Below, piece after piece: positions 52,116 through 62,100 of a stretch of DNA of 64,000 nucleotides. The stretch covers positions 124,001 to 188,000 of the forward strand of contig NZ_QUOK01000004.1 in the NCBI RefSeq assembly GCF_003390325.1, given 5' to 3'. Below the pieces are notes generated by a model that was not told the DNA's origin, did no database searches, and saw only the letters and a program-made list of their open reading frames with translations. The number at the start of each line of letters is the position of its first letter. The first letter of the stretch is position 1. A program made the position numbers and the translations under genes. This DNA comes from Rhodohalobacter sp. SW132 (GTDB taxonomy: Bacteria; Bacteroidota; Rhodothermia; Balneolales; Balneolaceae).

Positions 52116-54407
52116 ATGAAACAGTTTTCCCTGCAGCCAGACCCAAATCATCAGCCGCCCACACCCGTCGATTTTCTCAAGGGATTAAATAAGCAACAGA
52201 AAAAAGCTGTTACTCACACCAGCGGTCCTCTTTTGATTATAGCCGGTGCCGGCAGTGGAAAAACCAGGGTACTCACGTTCCGGATTGCGTACCTGCTGCA
52301 GCAGCATAAAGCTCTGCCCCAGGAGATCCTTGCATTGACGTTTACCAATAAAGCGGCTCGTGAAATGCAGAATCGTATCAAAGCATTAATCGGGGATCGG
52401 GCGAAGAAACTCTGGATGGGAACGTTTCACTCTATCTTCTCAAAAATTTTACGGTTTGAAGCGGAGAAAATCGGATTCGATTCCAATTTTTCGATTTATG
52501 ATACATCGGATTCGGAATCAGCTATTAAGCTAATTCTTGGTGAACTCAACTACGATCCGCGCGAGATTCGTCCGCGTACGATTCAGCGAAAAATCAGTGA
52601 TGCGAAAAATCAGCTTATCACACCAAACGCCTACAAAACGCGGTTTGTGCAAAGCACGCTTGATGATATCACTGCCCGGGTGTTTGAGGTTTATGATGTT
52701 CGTCTGCGTCAGGCCAACGCGATGGATTTCGACGATCTGCTGATCAAGCCAATTGAACTTTTTGAGCAACATCCCGATGTGCTCGACACCTACCAGGATC
52801 GTTTTAAGTACATCCTGATTGATGAGTACCAGGATACCAATCATGCGCAGTATAAAATGACGAAGATGCTCGCCAGCAAATATGAAAATATCTGTGTGGT
52901 GGGCGATGATGCCCAGAGTATCTATTCCTTTCGCGGGGCCGATATTTCCAATATCCTGAACTTTAAGAGCGATTACGAAAACGCGGAACAGGTTCCCCTG
53001 GAGCAGAATTACCGCTCAACCAAATATATTCTGCAATGCGCTGATTCGATCATTAAAAATAATGATAAACAGCTGGATAAAACGCTCTGGACAGAAAATG
53101 ATGATGGAAATCCCATCACCGTCCTGGAGAATTTCGATGAACGGGATGAGGCAAATCGCGTGGTGCAGCACATTCAGAATTTAAAAATGCGTGAAGGCCA
53201 CTCGAATAACGATTTCGCCATTTTGTATCGAACGAACTATCAAAGCAGGGTATTTGAAGAGGCATTTCGAAGAAAAGGTATCGCGTATCAGCTTGTTGGC
53301 GGTTTGTCATTTTATCAGCGAAAGGAAATCAAAGATGTCCTGGCGTATCTCACTCTGCTGGTCAATCCGGATGATGAACAGGCTTTACTGAGAATAATCA
53401 ACGAACCGAGCCGTGGAATTGGAAAGAAAACGCTGAATGACCTGCTGAAAAAATCGAGGGATCAAAAACGATCGGTTTGGTCCATCATTCAAAATGTGGA
53501 AGGTTCTGACCTTTACAAGCCGGCTATATCAAAAATCAAGCAGTTTGTGGCGATGATTCACACGCTTCGAAATGATCTGGAAGCCGGCGCATCCCTGCTC
53601 GATACAACCAAAAAAATGCTTGAAGCAAGCGGCTATGTGAAAGCCCTGATTGAAGAAAACAGCGCAAAAGCACTCACGCGCCGAGATAATATACTGGAAC
53701 TGCAAAACGCCATCTCTTATTACGAACGACATAATAAAAAACCTACGCTCAGCTCTTTTTTGCAGGAAATCAGCCTCATCACCGATTCTGATAAATATGA
53801 TGAAGATAAACCTGCGGTAACCATGATGACGGTTCACGGTTCGAAGGGACTGGAATTTCCGGTGGTGTTTATAGTAGGACTTGAGGAGAATTTATTCCCA
53901 ATGGGCGGGCGTGACGGTGAGGAGGCAGACTTTGAAGAGGAACGGCGCCTTTTTTATGTGGCCATTACCCGTGCTGAAGAACAACTGTTTTTCAGCTATT
54001 CAAAAATGCGGTATCGTTTCGGGGAAGAGAACCGCCAGATGCGCTCACGTTTTCTGGATGAGGTGGATCCCGGTGTGGTCCGGACTGAAACTGGTGCAAC
54101 AATCCGGCAAAACAGGGAGCGTTTCAGCGCTGAAAAATCGACACCAAAAAACAATGATACCGAAGTTGAGTACGACTGGAAAGAGCCGATAAAGACCAAA
54201 AAGCCATCCAGCAGCGGCTTTGAAATTGAAACTACTTATGATAATGATCCTTTTCAGGCCGGCACTACAGTTATGCACCCGGCCTTCGGTCCCGGTAAAA
54301 TTTTACAGCGAACAGGATCAGGTAAAGATTCAAAAGTTGTTGTATTTTTTAAACAGAGAGGGCAAAAAACGCTTATGTTGCGTGCCGCCCGGCTTCAGGT
54401 TTTATAA
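52116..54407 (+). CDS. ATP-dependent DNA helicase, UvrD/PcrA family
   Basis: The 763-residue superfamily 1A helicase unwinds DNA 3'-5' in nucleotide excision and mismatch repair. Seen are Q-motif LNKQQKKAV, Walker A AGAGSGKTRV (K49), motif Ia LTFTNKAAREM, motif II ILIDEYQDTNH, motif III VGDDAQSIYSFRGAD, motif V VHGSKGLEFPVVF and motif VI FYVAITRAEEQL. A C-terminal Tudor/KOW-like segment, HPAFGPGKILQRTG to the end, is typical of PcrA/UvrD. The end of the gene forms part of an AT-rich hairpin. Confidence 0.95.
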   Translation: MKQFSLQPDPNHQPPTPVDFLKGLNKQQKKAVTHTSGPLLIIAGAGSGKTRVLTFRIAYLLQQHKALPQEILALTFTNKAAREMQNRIKALIGDRAKKLWMGTFHSIFSKILRFEAEKIGFDSNFSIYDTSDSESAIKLILGELNYDPREIRPRTIQRKISDAKNQLITPNAYKTRFVQSTLDDITARVFEVYDVRLRQANAMDFDDLLIKPIELFEQHPDVLDTYQDRFKYILIDEYQDTNHAQYKMTKMLASKYENICVVGDDAQSIYSFRGADISNILNFKSDYENAEQVPLEQNYRSTKYILQCADSIIKNNDKQLDKTLWTENDDGNPITVLENFDERDEANRVVQHIQNLKMREGHSNNDFAILYRTNYQSRVFEEAFRRKGIAYQLVGGLSFYQRKEIKDVLAYLTLLVNPDDEQALLRIINEPSRGIGKKTLNDLLKKSRDQKRSVWSIIQNVEGSDLYKPAISKIKQFVAMIHTLRNDLEAGASLLDTTKKMLEASGYVKALIEENSAKALTRRDNILELQNAISYYERHNKKPTLSSFLQEISLITDSDKYDEDKPAVTMMTVHGSKGLEFPVVFIVGLEENLFPMGGRDGEEADFEEERRLFYVAITRAEEQLFFSYSKMRYRFGEENRQMRSRFLDEVDPGVVRTETGATIRQNRERFSAEKSTPKNNDTEVEYDWKEPIKTKKPSSSGFEIETTYDNDPFQAGTTVMHPAFGPGKILQRTGSGKDSKVVVFFKQRGQKTLMLRAARLQVL

Positions 54408-54554
54408 TTTTTTTATAAAAGAGAAAAATATCAGCGGCTTTTCATGCTGAGTGACTAAATATTCTGCCGTTTATAGAGTTTCTATGAAACAATATTACCC
54501 GGCAGTCAGTTAATACACCGCTATTCGTAATTATTTTCTGAACAGATTAAATCG

Positions 54555-56075
54555 TTGAATAAAGCAGCTACATTACTTATCGCTGTCTGTTTTTTTGTGA
54601 TTCCACTCACAACAGATGCACAAATTTCATACAACCCCGTGAGCATGGGATTGGGCGGCGGCGGAACGTCGTACATCACCGGTTATGATGCGCTTTTTAT
54701 CAACCCGGCTAATATTCAGCTCCGGGAGAAAAATTACCGTCTTCAGTTTTCATTTGCAGAAAGCGGGGCTTATATCGATACGCCTCTGCGCATTCGCAAT
54801 GCCGGTAAGAGGTTCGATACGTACACAAACCTTTTCAACCCTCCAGGCTATAGCGAATATTTGCTTTCAGATGGAGACAGAGAAACCCTTTTAAGCAGGC
54901 ATTACCCTGCCGGCCGGTTAGACCGACAGTTCAGGTCAGCTACCTCGATTAACTGGTTTGGAATAAAATGGTTCAGAGATGAGCGGAGTTATGCATTCAG
55001 CGTCAGAACCCGTCAAAGCAGCCGCTTTACTGTGGGCCGCGGCTGGTATGATGTGAACCCCGTTGAAACAAATGATGGTTTTGAAATCGACCGCACGTTA
55101 TCCCACAGTTTCCAGACGCTCCATGAAATTTCGTTCGGTTACAGTGAATCATTCAGCTTTTTGAGCGGGCTTTTTCCCCGCATCTCCAGGTTTAATATTG
55201 GTATCGCTCCAAAAATTGTGATATCGGGGGCGTCGTACTCCACACGTTATGCTGATTCATACACACAAAGCGACGCACAAAGCCCGTGGGTTCGGGAATC
55301 TTCCTACAGTTTTGAAAGTACCGGAACATTTAGCGAACAGGCTCAGCAGCTGGCTACCGGTTTCAATCCCGTTGTGGCTGGTGAAACTCAATTTGGCACT
55401 TCGGATCTCACACGACCTGCCGGCATCGGCGCCGCTCTTGATCTTGGCATAACCTATATCTTTACCTTCGGGGATGACCTGTCGCTAATCAGAAGAGGTG
55501 AAGAAGCCACTGAAAAATCTCTGCGCCTGAGCTTATCCGTTACCGACCTGGGGATGATCCACCACTTTGATGACCCGTTCCGGTCAGAACTCTCCACATC
55601 AACTTCAGAAACCGATGATCCGGGTTCACTTTCAAATTACTCTTATTCAGGCGCTGTTCTTCAGGATTTTCAGTTCCTCGCTGCAGATGGCATTCATCCG
55701 CTGCAGGAAGCCGGTATACAAAACAGGGGTTCCTATCAATCCATGCTGCCGACATCCATTCAATCGGGGGTTCTGTTTCAGATCAACAGGATAAAATTAA
55801 TGGGTGATTTCAGCCTTGGACTCAACGATAACGCTTTCCAATCCACAAAATTCAAAAGTTTTATCGGTGCAGAAGTACGTCCTTTTTCATTTCTTCCACT
55901 TCGTGCCGGCACTCGCCTGGCTACGGAATTACCTGGCTATTATAGTTTTGGTGCAGGGCTCGAAACCACCTATTTTGATGTGAACGCTGCTGTGCAATTT
56001 CGAAGCACAGCCGCAGGGCCTACGCTTGAACCGGTCGCTGCATCAGCTGTTGCTATAAAATTTTATATTCCATAA
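54555..56075 (+). CDS. outer-membrane beta-barrel-like protein, DUF5723 type
   Basis: The 506-residue protein has a Sec signal peptide (about 1-22, cleavage near TDAQ) and a PorV/DUF5723-like start, SYNPVSMGLGGGGTSYITGYDALFINPANIQL. Alternating hydrophobic strands continue to a C-terminal YIP. The start is a TTG at 54555. Such proteins belong to the FadL/PorV-like barrels of Bacteroidota, with roles in secretion or nutrient uptake; the precise role is unknown. A stretch around 255-300 and 345-390 (serine/threonine-rich loops) probably represents extracellular loops. Confidence 0.8.
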   Translation: MNKAATLLIAVCFFVIPLTTDAQISYNPVSMGLGGGGTSYITGYDALFINPANIQLREKNYRLQFSFAESGAYIDTPLRIRNAGKRFDTYTNLFNPPGYSEYLLSDGDRETLLSRHYPAGRLDRQFRSATSINWFGIKWFRDERSYAFSVRTRQSSRFTVGRGWYDVNPVETNDGFEIDRTLSHSFQTLHEISFGYSESFSFLSGLFPRISRFNIGIAPKIVISGASYSTRYADSYTQSDAQSPWVRESSYSFESTGTFSEQAQQLATGFNPVVAGETQFGTSDLTRPAGIGAALDLGITYIFTFGDDLSLIRRGEEATEKSLRLSLSVTDLGMIHHFDDPFRSELSTSTSETDDPGSLSNYSYSGAVLQDFQFLAADGIHPLQEAGIQNRGSYQSMLPTSIQSGVLFQINRIKLMGDFSLGLNDNAFQSTKFKSFIGAEVRPFSFLPLRAGTRLATELPGYYSFGAGLETTYFDVNAAVQFRSTAAGPTLEPVAASAVAIKFYIP

Positions 56076-56219
56076 CTGCATTCTGCCCAACTGTCAGCTT
56101 CTTTTATTTATATCACAATTTGGCAGAACCCGCAGACAACTTATGACGTTATGAAGGCAAGCCTTTTTTTGGCTCTCTGTTTGCAGACACTATGAAAAAT
56201 TTCCTAACGAATATTCTAT

Positions 56220-58760
56220 ATGTTTGATCAACGATTTAAAATTGAAGCTTCTTTCGACGAACAAAATGATGGGTTCGATGACTTTGAACAAGCCATCCCC
56301 CTGATGAGTGAAGAAGAAGAAAAACGTTTAACGGAATCTGAAATTCCGGATAATCTGCCCATTCTGCCTCTGAAAAATACCGTTCTTTTTCCAGGTGTTG
56401 TGGTCCCCATTACCGTAGGCCGGGATCGCTCACTGGAGTTGGTAAAAGAGGCGTACGAAAATGACAAAATCATTGGTGTGGTAGCACAGAAGGATGAATC
56501 GGTGGAAAATCCCACCAAAGATGACCTTTACAAAATGGGTACAGTCGCCCAGATTCTAAAGCTCATTAAAATGCCCGATGGTAGTAAAAGTATTGTCATT
56601 CAGGGTAAGAGCATCTTTGAAGTGCTTAAAGTCACGCAGGAACAACCATTTTTCCGTGCTGATGTAGAGGCTTTCAAACAGGAGATGGACCTCTCAGGGC
56701 TGGAGCTTGATGCTTCCATCCGATCCATTAAAGAGACGGCAAGTAAAATTGTTAATCTTTCCCCAAATATTCCTTCTGAGGCCTCGATTGCCATCAACAA
56801 CATTTCGAGCCCGTCCTTTTTACTGAACTTTATCTCCTCAAATCTGCAGGTAGATCTTGCCGCAAAACAGGAGATTCTTGAAGTTAGAAAATTCTCAGAC
56901 CGGCTGGAAACAGTAATGGAACACCTGAACAAGGAACTCCAGGTACTGAACTTAAGTGAAGAGATCCGCACGAAGGTGAAGTCTGACATTGATGATCAGC
57001 AGCGTGATTTTTACCTGCGCCAGCAGATGAAAGCGATCCAGGAAGCGCTCGGTGAAGATAGTGAGCAGCAGGATATCATCACTCTCAGAAAACGACTGAA
57101 CGAGAAAAAGGGGCTGACCGATGATGCCAAACAAACGGTTGAAAAGGAACTTCAGCGTCTTGAAATGACGCCGAGTTCATCACCAAACTACGGTATCATT
57201 CATAGCTACGTGGAGTGGATTCTGGATCTGCCGTGGGGTGAAACATCGAAAGATAAACTTGACCTGAAACGCGCCCGAAATATTCTGGATGAAGATCACT
57301 ACGGGCTGGAAAAGGTGAAAAAGAGAATCGTTGAATATCTTGCTGTCCTGAAATTAAAAAAGGATATGAAAGCTCCGATTCTATGTTTCTACGGCCCTCC
57401 GGGAGTTGGAAAAACCTCGCTTGGAAAATCAATTGCACGCTCGCTGAACCGTGAATTTGAGCGATTCAGCCTGGGTGGCATTCATGATGAAGCAGAAATT
57501 CGCGGCCACAGGAGAACGTATATCGGCGCACTGCCGGGACGAATTCTCCGATCCATGAAAAAAGCCGGCACCGGAAACCCGGTAATGATGCTCGATGAGA
57601 TCGATAAAGTGGGTAGTGATTTCCGCGGCGATCCTACTTCAGCCCTGCTGGAAGTTCTCGACCCTGAACAGAACAACGGCTTTATCGATAATTATCTTGA
57701 GCTGGAATATGACCTCTCCAAGGTGATGTTTATCGCAACGGCAAACTCGCTGGATACAATTCCCGCACCGCTGCGTGACCGGATGGAAATCATCAACATC
57801 AGCGGTTACACTCTTGAAGAGAAGGTCCAGATTGCCAAAAAATACCTGATTCCAAAACAGATTGAGGAAAACGGGCTGAACAAGAAACAGATTAAAATCT
57901 CCAAAGCTGCTATCGAACGGATTATAGAGCAGTATACCCGCGAATCGGGTGTACGGAACCTGGAACGGCAAATTGGATCCGTCTGCCGGAACGTGGCAGC
58001 AAAAATTGCCAGCGATGAGATAGAAAAAATGAGCGTTGGAGTAAACGATGTTCAGGATATCCTCGGTAAGCGCAAATTCTTCTCTGATGCGGCCGAGCGG
58101 ACAACCGTTCCCGGTGTATCAACCGGACTCGCGTGGACTCAATACGGCGGTGATATTCTCTTTATCGAAGCGAGCGTCAGCCGCGGCACGGGGAAACTGC
58201 ATATTACAGGTCAGCTTGGCGATGTGATGAAAGAGTCTGCGATGCTGGCGATCAGTTATTTGCGCGCCCGGTATGAAGAACTTGGAATTCCGGAAGAAGC
58301 ATTCAAATATTGGGATCTCCACATTCACGTTCCGCAAGGTGCTGTACCAAAAGACGGGCCATCAGCCGGTATTTCGCTGCTTTCCGCCGTCGCTTCCATC
58401 TTTACCCAGCGTAAAGTAAAAGGAACTCTCGCGATGACGGGAGAAATCACACTGCGCGGACTGGTACTGCCTGTAGGCGGAATCAAAGAGAAAGTGCTGG
58501 CGGCTAAACGGGCCGGTATTGAAACTGTAGTTCTTCCAAAAAAGAATGAAAAAGATGTGGAAGAGATCGAGGACGAAATCATGGGCGATCTGAAAGTAGA
58601 ATATCTTGAGCGGATGGATCCGCTGCTCGACCTCGTTCTCGAAGAGGAGCCGGTGACCGATCCTGAAACGTTCTTCCATGTACCTGATAGCCATAAAAGC
58701 AGTGCTGATGGAACCAATTCCAAAGGCGATGCCCGAAAAGAAGTCGCTGTGATGGATTGA
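56220..58760 (+). CDS. lon: ATP-dependent protease Lon
   Basis: Lon degrades damaged and regulatory proteins. The 846-residue protein has the LON substrate-binding domain (about 45-240, LPILPLKNTVLFPGVVVPI), a helical linker, an AAA+ module with Walker A GPPGVGKTS (392-400) and Walker B PVMMLDEIDKVG, sensor ATANSLDTIP, and the serine protease with S715 in KDGPSAGIS and K758 in GGIKEKVLA. Length is slightly greater than E. coli Lon, with a C-terminal tail. TTCTGCCCAA and TTTGGCAGAA form an inverted repeat at 56081-56128 in the upstream region. A terminator follows 20 bases downstream. Confidence 0.97.
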   Translation: MFDQRFKIEASFDEQNDGFDDFEQAIPLMSEEEEKRLTESEIPDNLPILPLKNTVLFPGVVVPITVGRDRSLELVKEAYENDKIIGVVAQKDESVENPTKDDLYKMGTVAQILKLIKMPDGSKSIVIQGKSIFEVLKVTQEQPFFRADVEAFKQEMDLSGLELDASIRSIKETASKIVNLSPNIPSEASIAINNISSPSFLLNFISSNLQVDLAAKQEILEVRKFSDRLETVMEHLNKELQVLNLSEEIRTKVKSDIDDQQRDFYLRQQMKAIQEALGEDSEQQDIITLRKRLNEKKGLTDDAKQTVEKELQRLEMTPSSSPNYGIIHSYVEWILDLPWGETSKDKLDLKRARNILDEDHYGLEKVKKRIVEYLAVLKLKKDMKAPILCFYGPPGVGKTSLGKSIARSLNREFERFSLGGIHDEAEIRGHRRTYIGALPGRILRSMKKAGTGNPVMMLDEIDKVGSDFRGDPTSALLEVLDPEQNNGFIDNYLELEYDLSKVMFIATANSLDTIPAPLRDRMEIINISGYTLEEKVQIAKKYLIPKQIEENGLNKKQIKISKAAIERIIEQYTRESGVRNLERQIGSVCRNVAAKIASDEIEKMSVGVNDVQDILGKRKFFSDAAERTTVPGVSTGLAWTQYGGDILFIEASVSRGTGKLHITGQLGDVMKESAMLAISYLRARYEELGIPEEAFKYWDLHIHVPQGAVPKDGPSAGISLLSAVASIFTQRKVKGTLAMTGEITLRGLVLPVGGIKEKVLAAKRAGIETVVLPKKNEKDVEEIEDEIMGDLKVEYLERMDPLLDLVLEEEPVTDPETFFHVPDSHKSSADGTNSKGDARKEVAVMD

Positions 58761-59139
58761 CCCCGATATCGAAATGATCCAAAAAAGCCGTATCAGATTC
58801 CTGATGCGGCTTTTTTTTGTTTCAGGTGTATGTATGCTTCTTCGGTAACGATTTTAATCAAGTTGCGGAGAATTTTTCCGCATTGCCCGAAGATACGCAG
58901 GACTCCAAAGAGTGTGTTTGAACAGATTTCTGTAGTAAAATCCAAAAACAGCAAAATGCTAAGATTATTCAATGACTCTCTCAATGTTTATTTTGCACTT
59001 AAATAACATGTATTAATCAATTTAAAATCAGTTCTTAATTCGTATTATTTCCCCCTTCTTGATTTTCATAAAATTATGTTGCTTTATACAGGTATAAATC
59101 TAAGAGATTATTTCGGGTTAACATTAGTACTCTCCTCGT
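58761..59139. other. intergenic region between lon and the large membrane protein
   Basis: 379 bases. It begins with the lon terminator (58781-58818), followed by a nested pair of inverted repeats at 58839-58893 (outer TCTTCGG/CCGAAGA, inner GCGGA/TCCGC), then AT-rich sequence that presumably holds the promoter for the next gene. A minus-strand frame of 63 codons at 58793-58984 looks like a chance frame. Confidence 0.5.
58781..58818 (+). terminator. intrinsic terminator of lon
   Basis: GCCGTATCAG and CTGATGCGGC pair with one T-G pair around a 4-base loop, with A6 on the left and T8 on the right. The A/T flanks would also let it work for leftward transcripts. Confidence 0.93.
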
Positions 59140-62100
59140 ATGAAAATCGAAGGTTACCGAATATGGGCCATACTTTTCGTTGCAATTTTTGCACTCAGCG
59201 GATATATGTATTTTACCATACTCGAAAACCGCGATCAGCTTCAGGAACAAAGTTTTCGCAGTCTTGAACTGACCAAAAACAACCTACTCAGCAGCTGGGA
59301 CAATCTGAGTGTTCGCACAGAGCCACCCTATAATTTCGATGAAATTTCTGAATCGGATCTGCGTGAACTGCTTCAAACATTGCTGAACCAGATGCCGCCA
59401 AGTAATTTTTTCGATCTCACATTTCTCACCGATCGCAGCGGCAAACTGCTTATTTCAAGCCCGGAAATCCCTCTCATCACCCTTCCGCCGGAATATCTTG
59501 ATGAAACAGAGAAACTGGGTGCCATTCGTGAGGAGATATCAATTTCAACACGGGAGTACCAGGTTTTTCGTGTTCCGATCACTCTCGAAGAGCAAAGTCA
59601 GACGCTCTCGGAAGAAGGCACGCTGGGTCTTTACCTGTTTGGAGCCATCAGCCAGGATAAGTTCGACCGTGCGGGAAGGCAAATCAGTTTCACCGGAATC
59701 TACCTGTTGTTCACTCTGCTTATGCTGCTGATTATTTCTTTCCCTATTCTCAGAGTTGTGGGAATGGGACGCGGGGATACTCTTTTGCGAACTCATGTTT
59801 ATCAAATCGGGCTTTCCATTGTATTACTTGCCGTTTTTATCGGTTTCTCAATTTCATATATCATGAGCAGAAATGAGATCAAGACCGAACATCTTCAGAA
59901 CATCGATCGGCTGATTGAAGAGGTCACTGATCTTCAAAGGTCGGAACTTGGCCGATATACGGATCTTTTTCACTCCTACTTTTCAGATGAAGATCTAACC
60001 GCCGATCCCGCCTTGAGATATAATGAAATATTTGAAATACGGGCCGACGGTTACGTTAACAGATTCAGAATCAGCGATTTGGATACCGATTTAACCGAGA
60101 ATCAAATGCAGGATATTCCAAACCTTTCCGGCAGATACTATTTTCGGGACGCACGGGAAGATCAGTTTCTGCTGGGGTCTCATTACTCATATTCAGATGG
60201 AATCCAGGAAGGTGTTCTTAGCCGTCGGATATCCGAAGAGGAACTGGGTGAAACCGACGGGGAAGTGAGGGCCATAACATTTGGATTTAATCACTTTTTT
60301 GAAGCAGATACGGTTCATCTGAACCGCATCGGGCTGAAATATCTAATCATGAATAGCTCCGGTGATGTTTATTATCAAACGCCATCCATCCGAACCAACA
60401 TTCCAAACATCAAAAATGCCATTAGTTCCGATCAATGGGATCAGGTATACGCGCTGATGAGGAATAATCCGGGTCTTGCTGGATCACTTGAAGTCCCGGT
60501 CTCATTTGAAGGGCAAAACTACGTAGCCCATCTCAACCGCCTCGAATTTGGAATCGATTCCGAAATTGAGCCGGCCTGGATGCTTACATTCAGGGACAAA
60601 AATCTTCGTTACATGCGCAGTTACTCCATTTTTCTCTACTCTTCAGCCGGCTACCTGATCCTCATTCTATCATTTATTTTCATTTTCACGAGCTTTTATC
60701 TATCCGGCAAAACAAGTCATTTCCTTAACCTGAAAACATTTGCATACTCATGGTTCCGGCCATCTGTCAGAAGAAGGAAACAGTATTTTTACCTGGTTGT
60801 TGTTCTATTTTTACACCTGCTATTTTTCATCTATATCCTTACAATCGACTTTCATAATTTCTGGCTTGTAGTCTTCCTATTCTGTGAAACCGTCGCTGTT
60901 ATTGCCCTCTATCGTTATGTGCTGCTGTCGAAATTTCTGGAAAGTTGGAAGAAAAAACGTTATTGGAAAGTGCCATTTTTGATTTCCATAATCGTAATTG
61001 TTTTCCTCAGTTTCAGCTATATCGCCGGAACTTTGAGCGGCGGAAAGTTTGGGTTAATTACAACTCTTTTTCTATTTCAGCTGGCCGGTTTTGCAGGGAT
61101 TATTGTATTCAAAGTAAAAAAGTGGTTCGCATCCGGAATTACGGCAGGATCAATCCATGAAGTAAATTCCGAATCAGTTTATGCATTCTCATTTACACTT
61201 TGGGTGCTCGTGGTTGGGCTGATCCCGGGATATATCATCCATCACTCAGCTTTTCATCATGAAAATGTGATCTGGCAGCAGGCGGTGCAAAATGAGCGTC
61301 CGGTTCAACCCGAGCTGCCGTCTCCCCTAACGGATGAGGAAACCTCTTCATACCGGCAGCTGCTGCTCAACCAAATGGAATATCAGCGGAGACAGTGGCT
61401 CGTAAATTATACCGGAATTGAATATCCCGTGATTGACCGTTATATCTATTCAGATCGCGCCACGATTTTAAGTGCATTTCAGCATGATCACCATACGCAC
61501 GAACACGGAAAAGAGTTCTCGGCACATCTGCTGAATCTTCTGATATTTTTATTGATAGGCTACCTGTTTTTTATCTCCGTACGGCTTCTTGCAAGGCAGC
61601 TTTTTCTAACTGAATATTGGGATTATGGGAATAAAACCGAATTCATAGAATCGATCCGTACAAAAACATATTTGGTTACGCTGGACAACCAAAAGGGACT
61701 CGATTTTTTGAACTCCCGTTTTGATGAGAAAATCAGATTCACCATTCTGGATTTGTCTGTTCCCAATCTCACCGAGGAATTTAATGCTCCTATCTTTCCC
61801 GAAAAGGAAAAAAACAACAGTTATCTGCTGATGAATATCGACCATATACTGAATTCATCAGAGAATATTAACCGGCTGACATCCTTTATTCACATCTGCC
61901 AAAAGCATAACATTTTGCTGGTGCTAACAGGATCCAAATCGGTAAAAGAACTGCGAAATATCACTCCAAAAAAAGATGACCCCGAATTTGAACAGGCCAT
62001 GCAGAACTGGTCGGAAGCGATGAGCCAATTCAGTACAATTACAATCCCCATTCATTACGGAATTGATTCGTTGCAGCTTGTTGAGCGCTTTGCAGAAAAT

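Noticed and set aside
56119-56140. Sigma-54-like TTGGCA...GCA upstream of lon
   Set aside because: The spacing between the GG and GC elements is two bases too short for a functional -24/-12 promoter.
58793-58984. Minus-strand frame of 63 codons in the lon downstream region
   Set aside because: It overlaps the lon terminator and the nested inverted repeats and shows no family resemblance.
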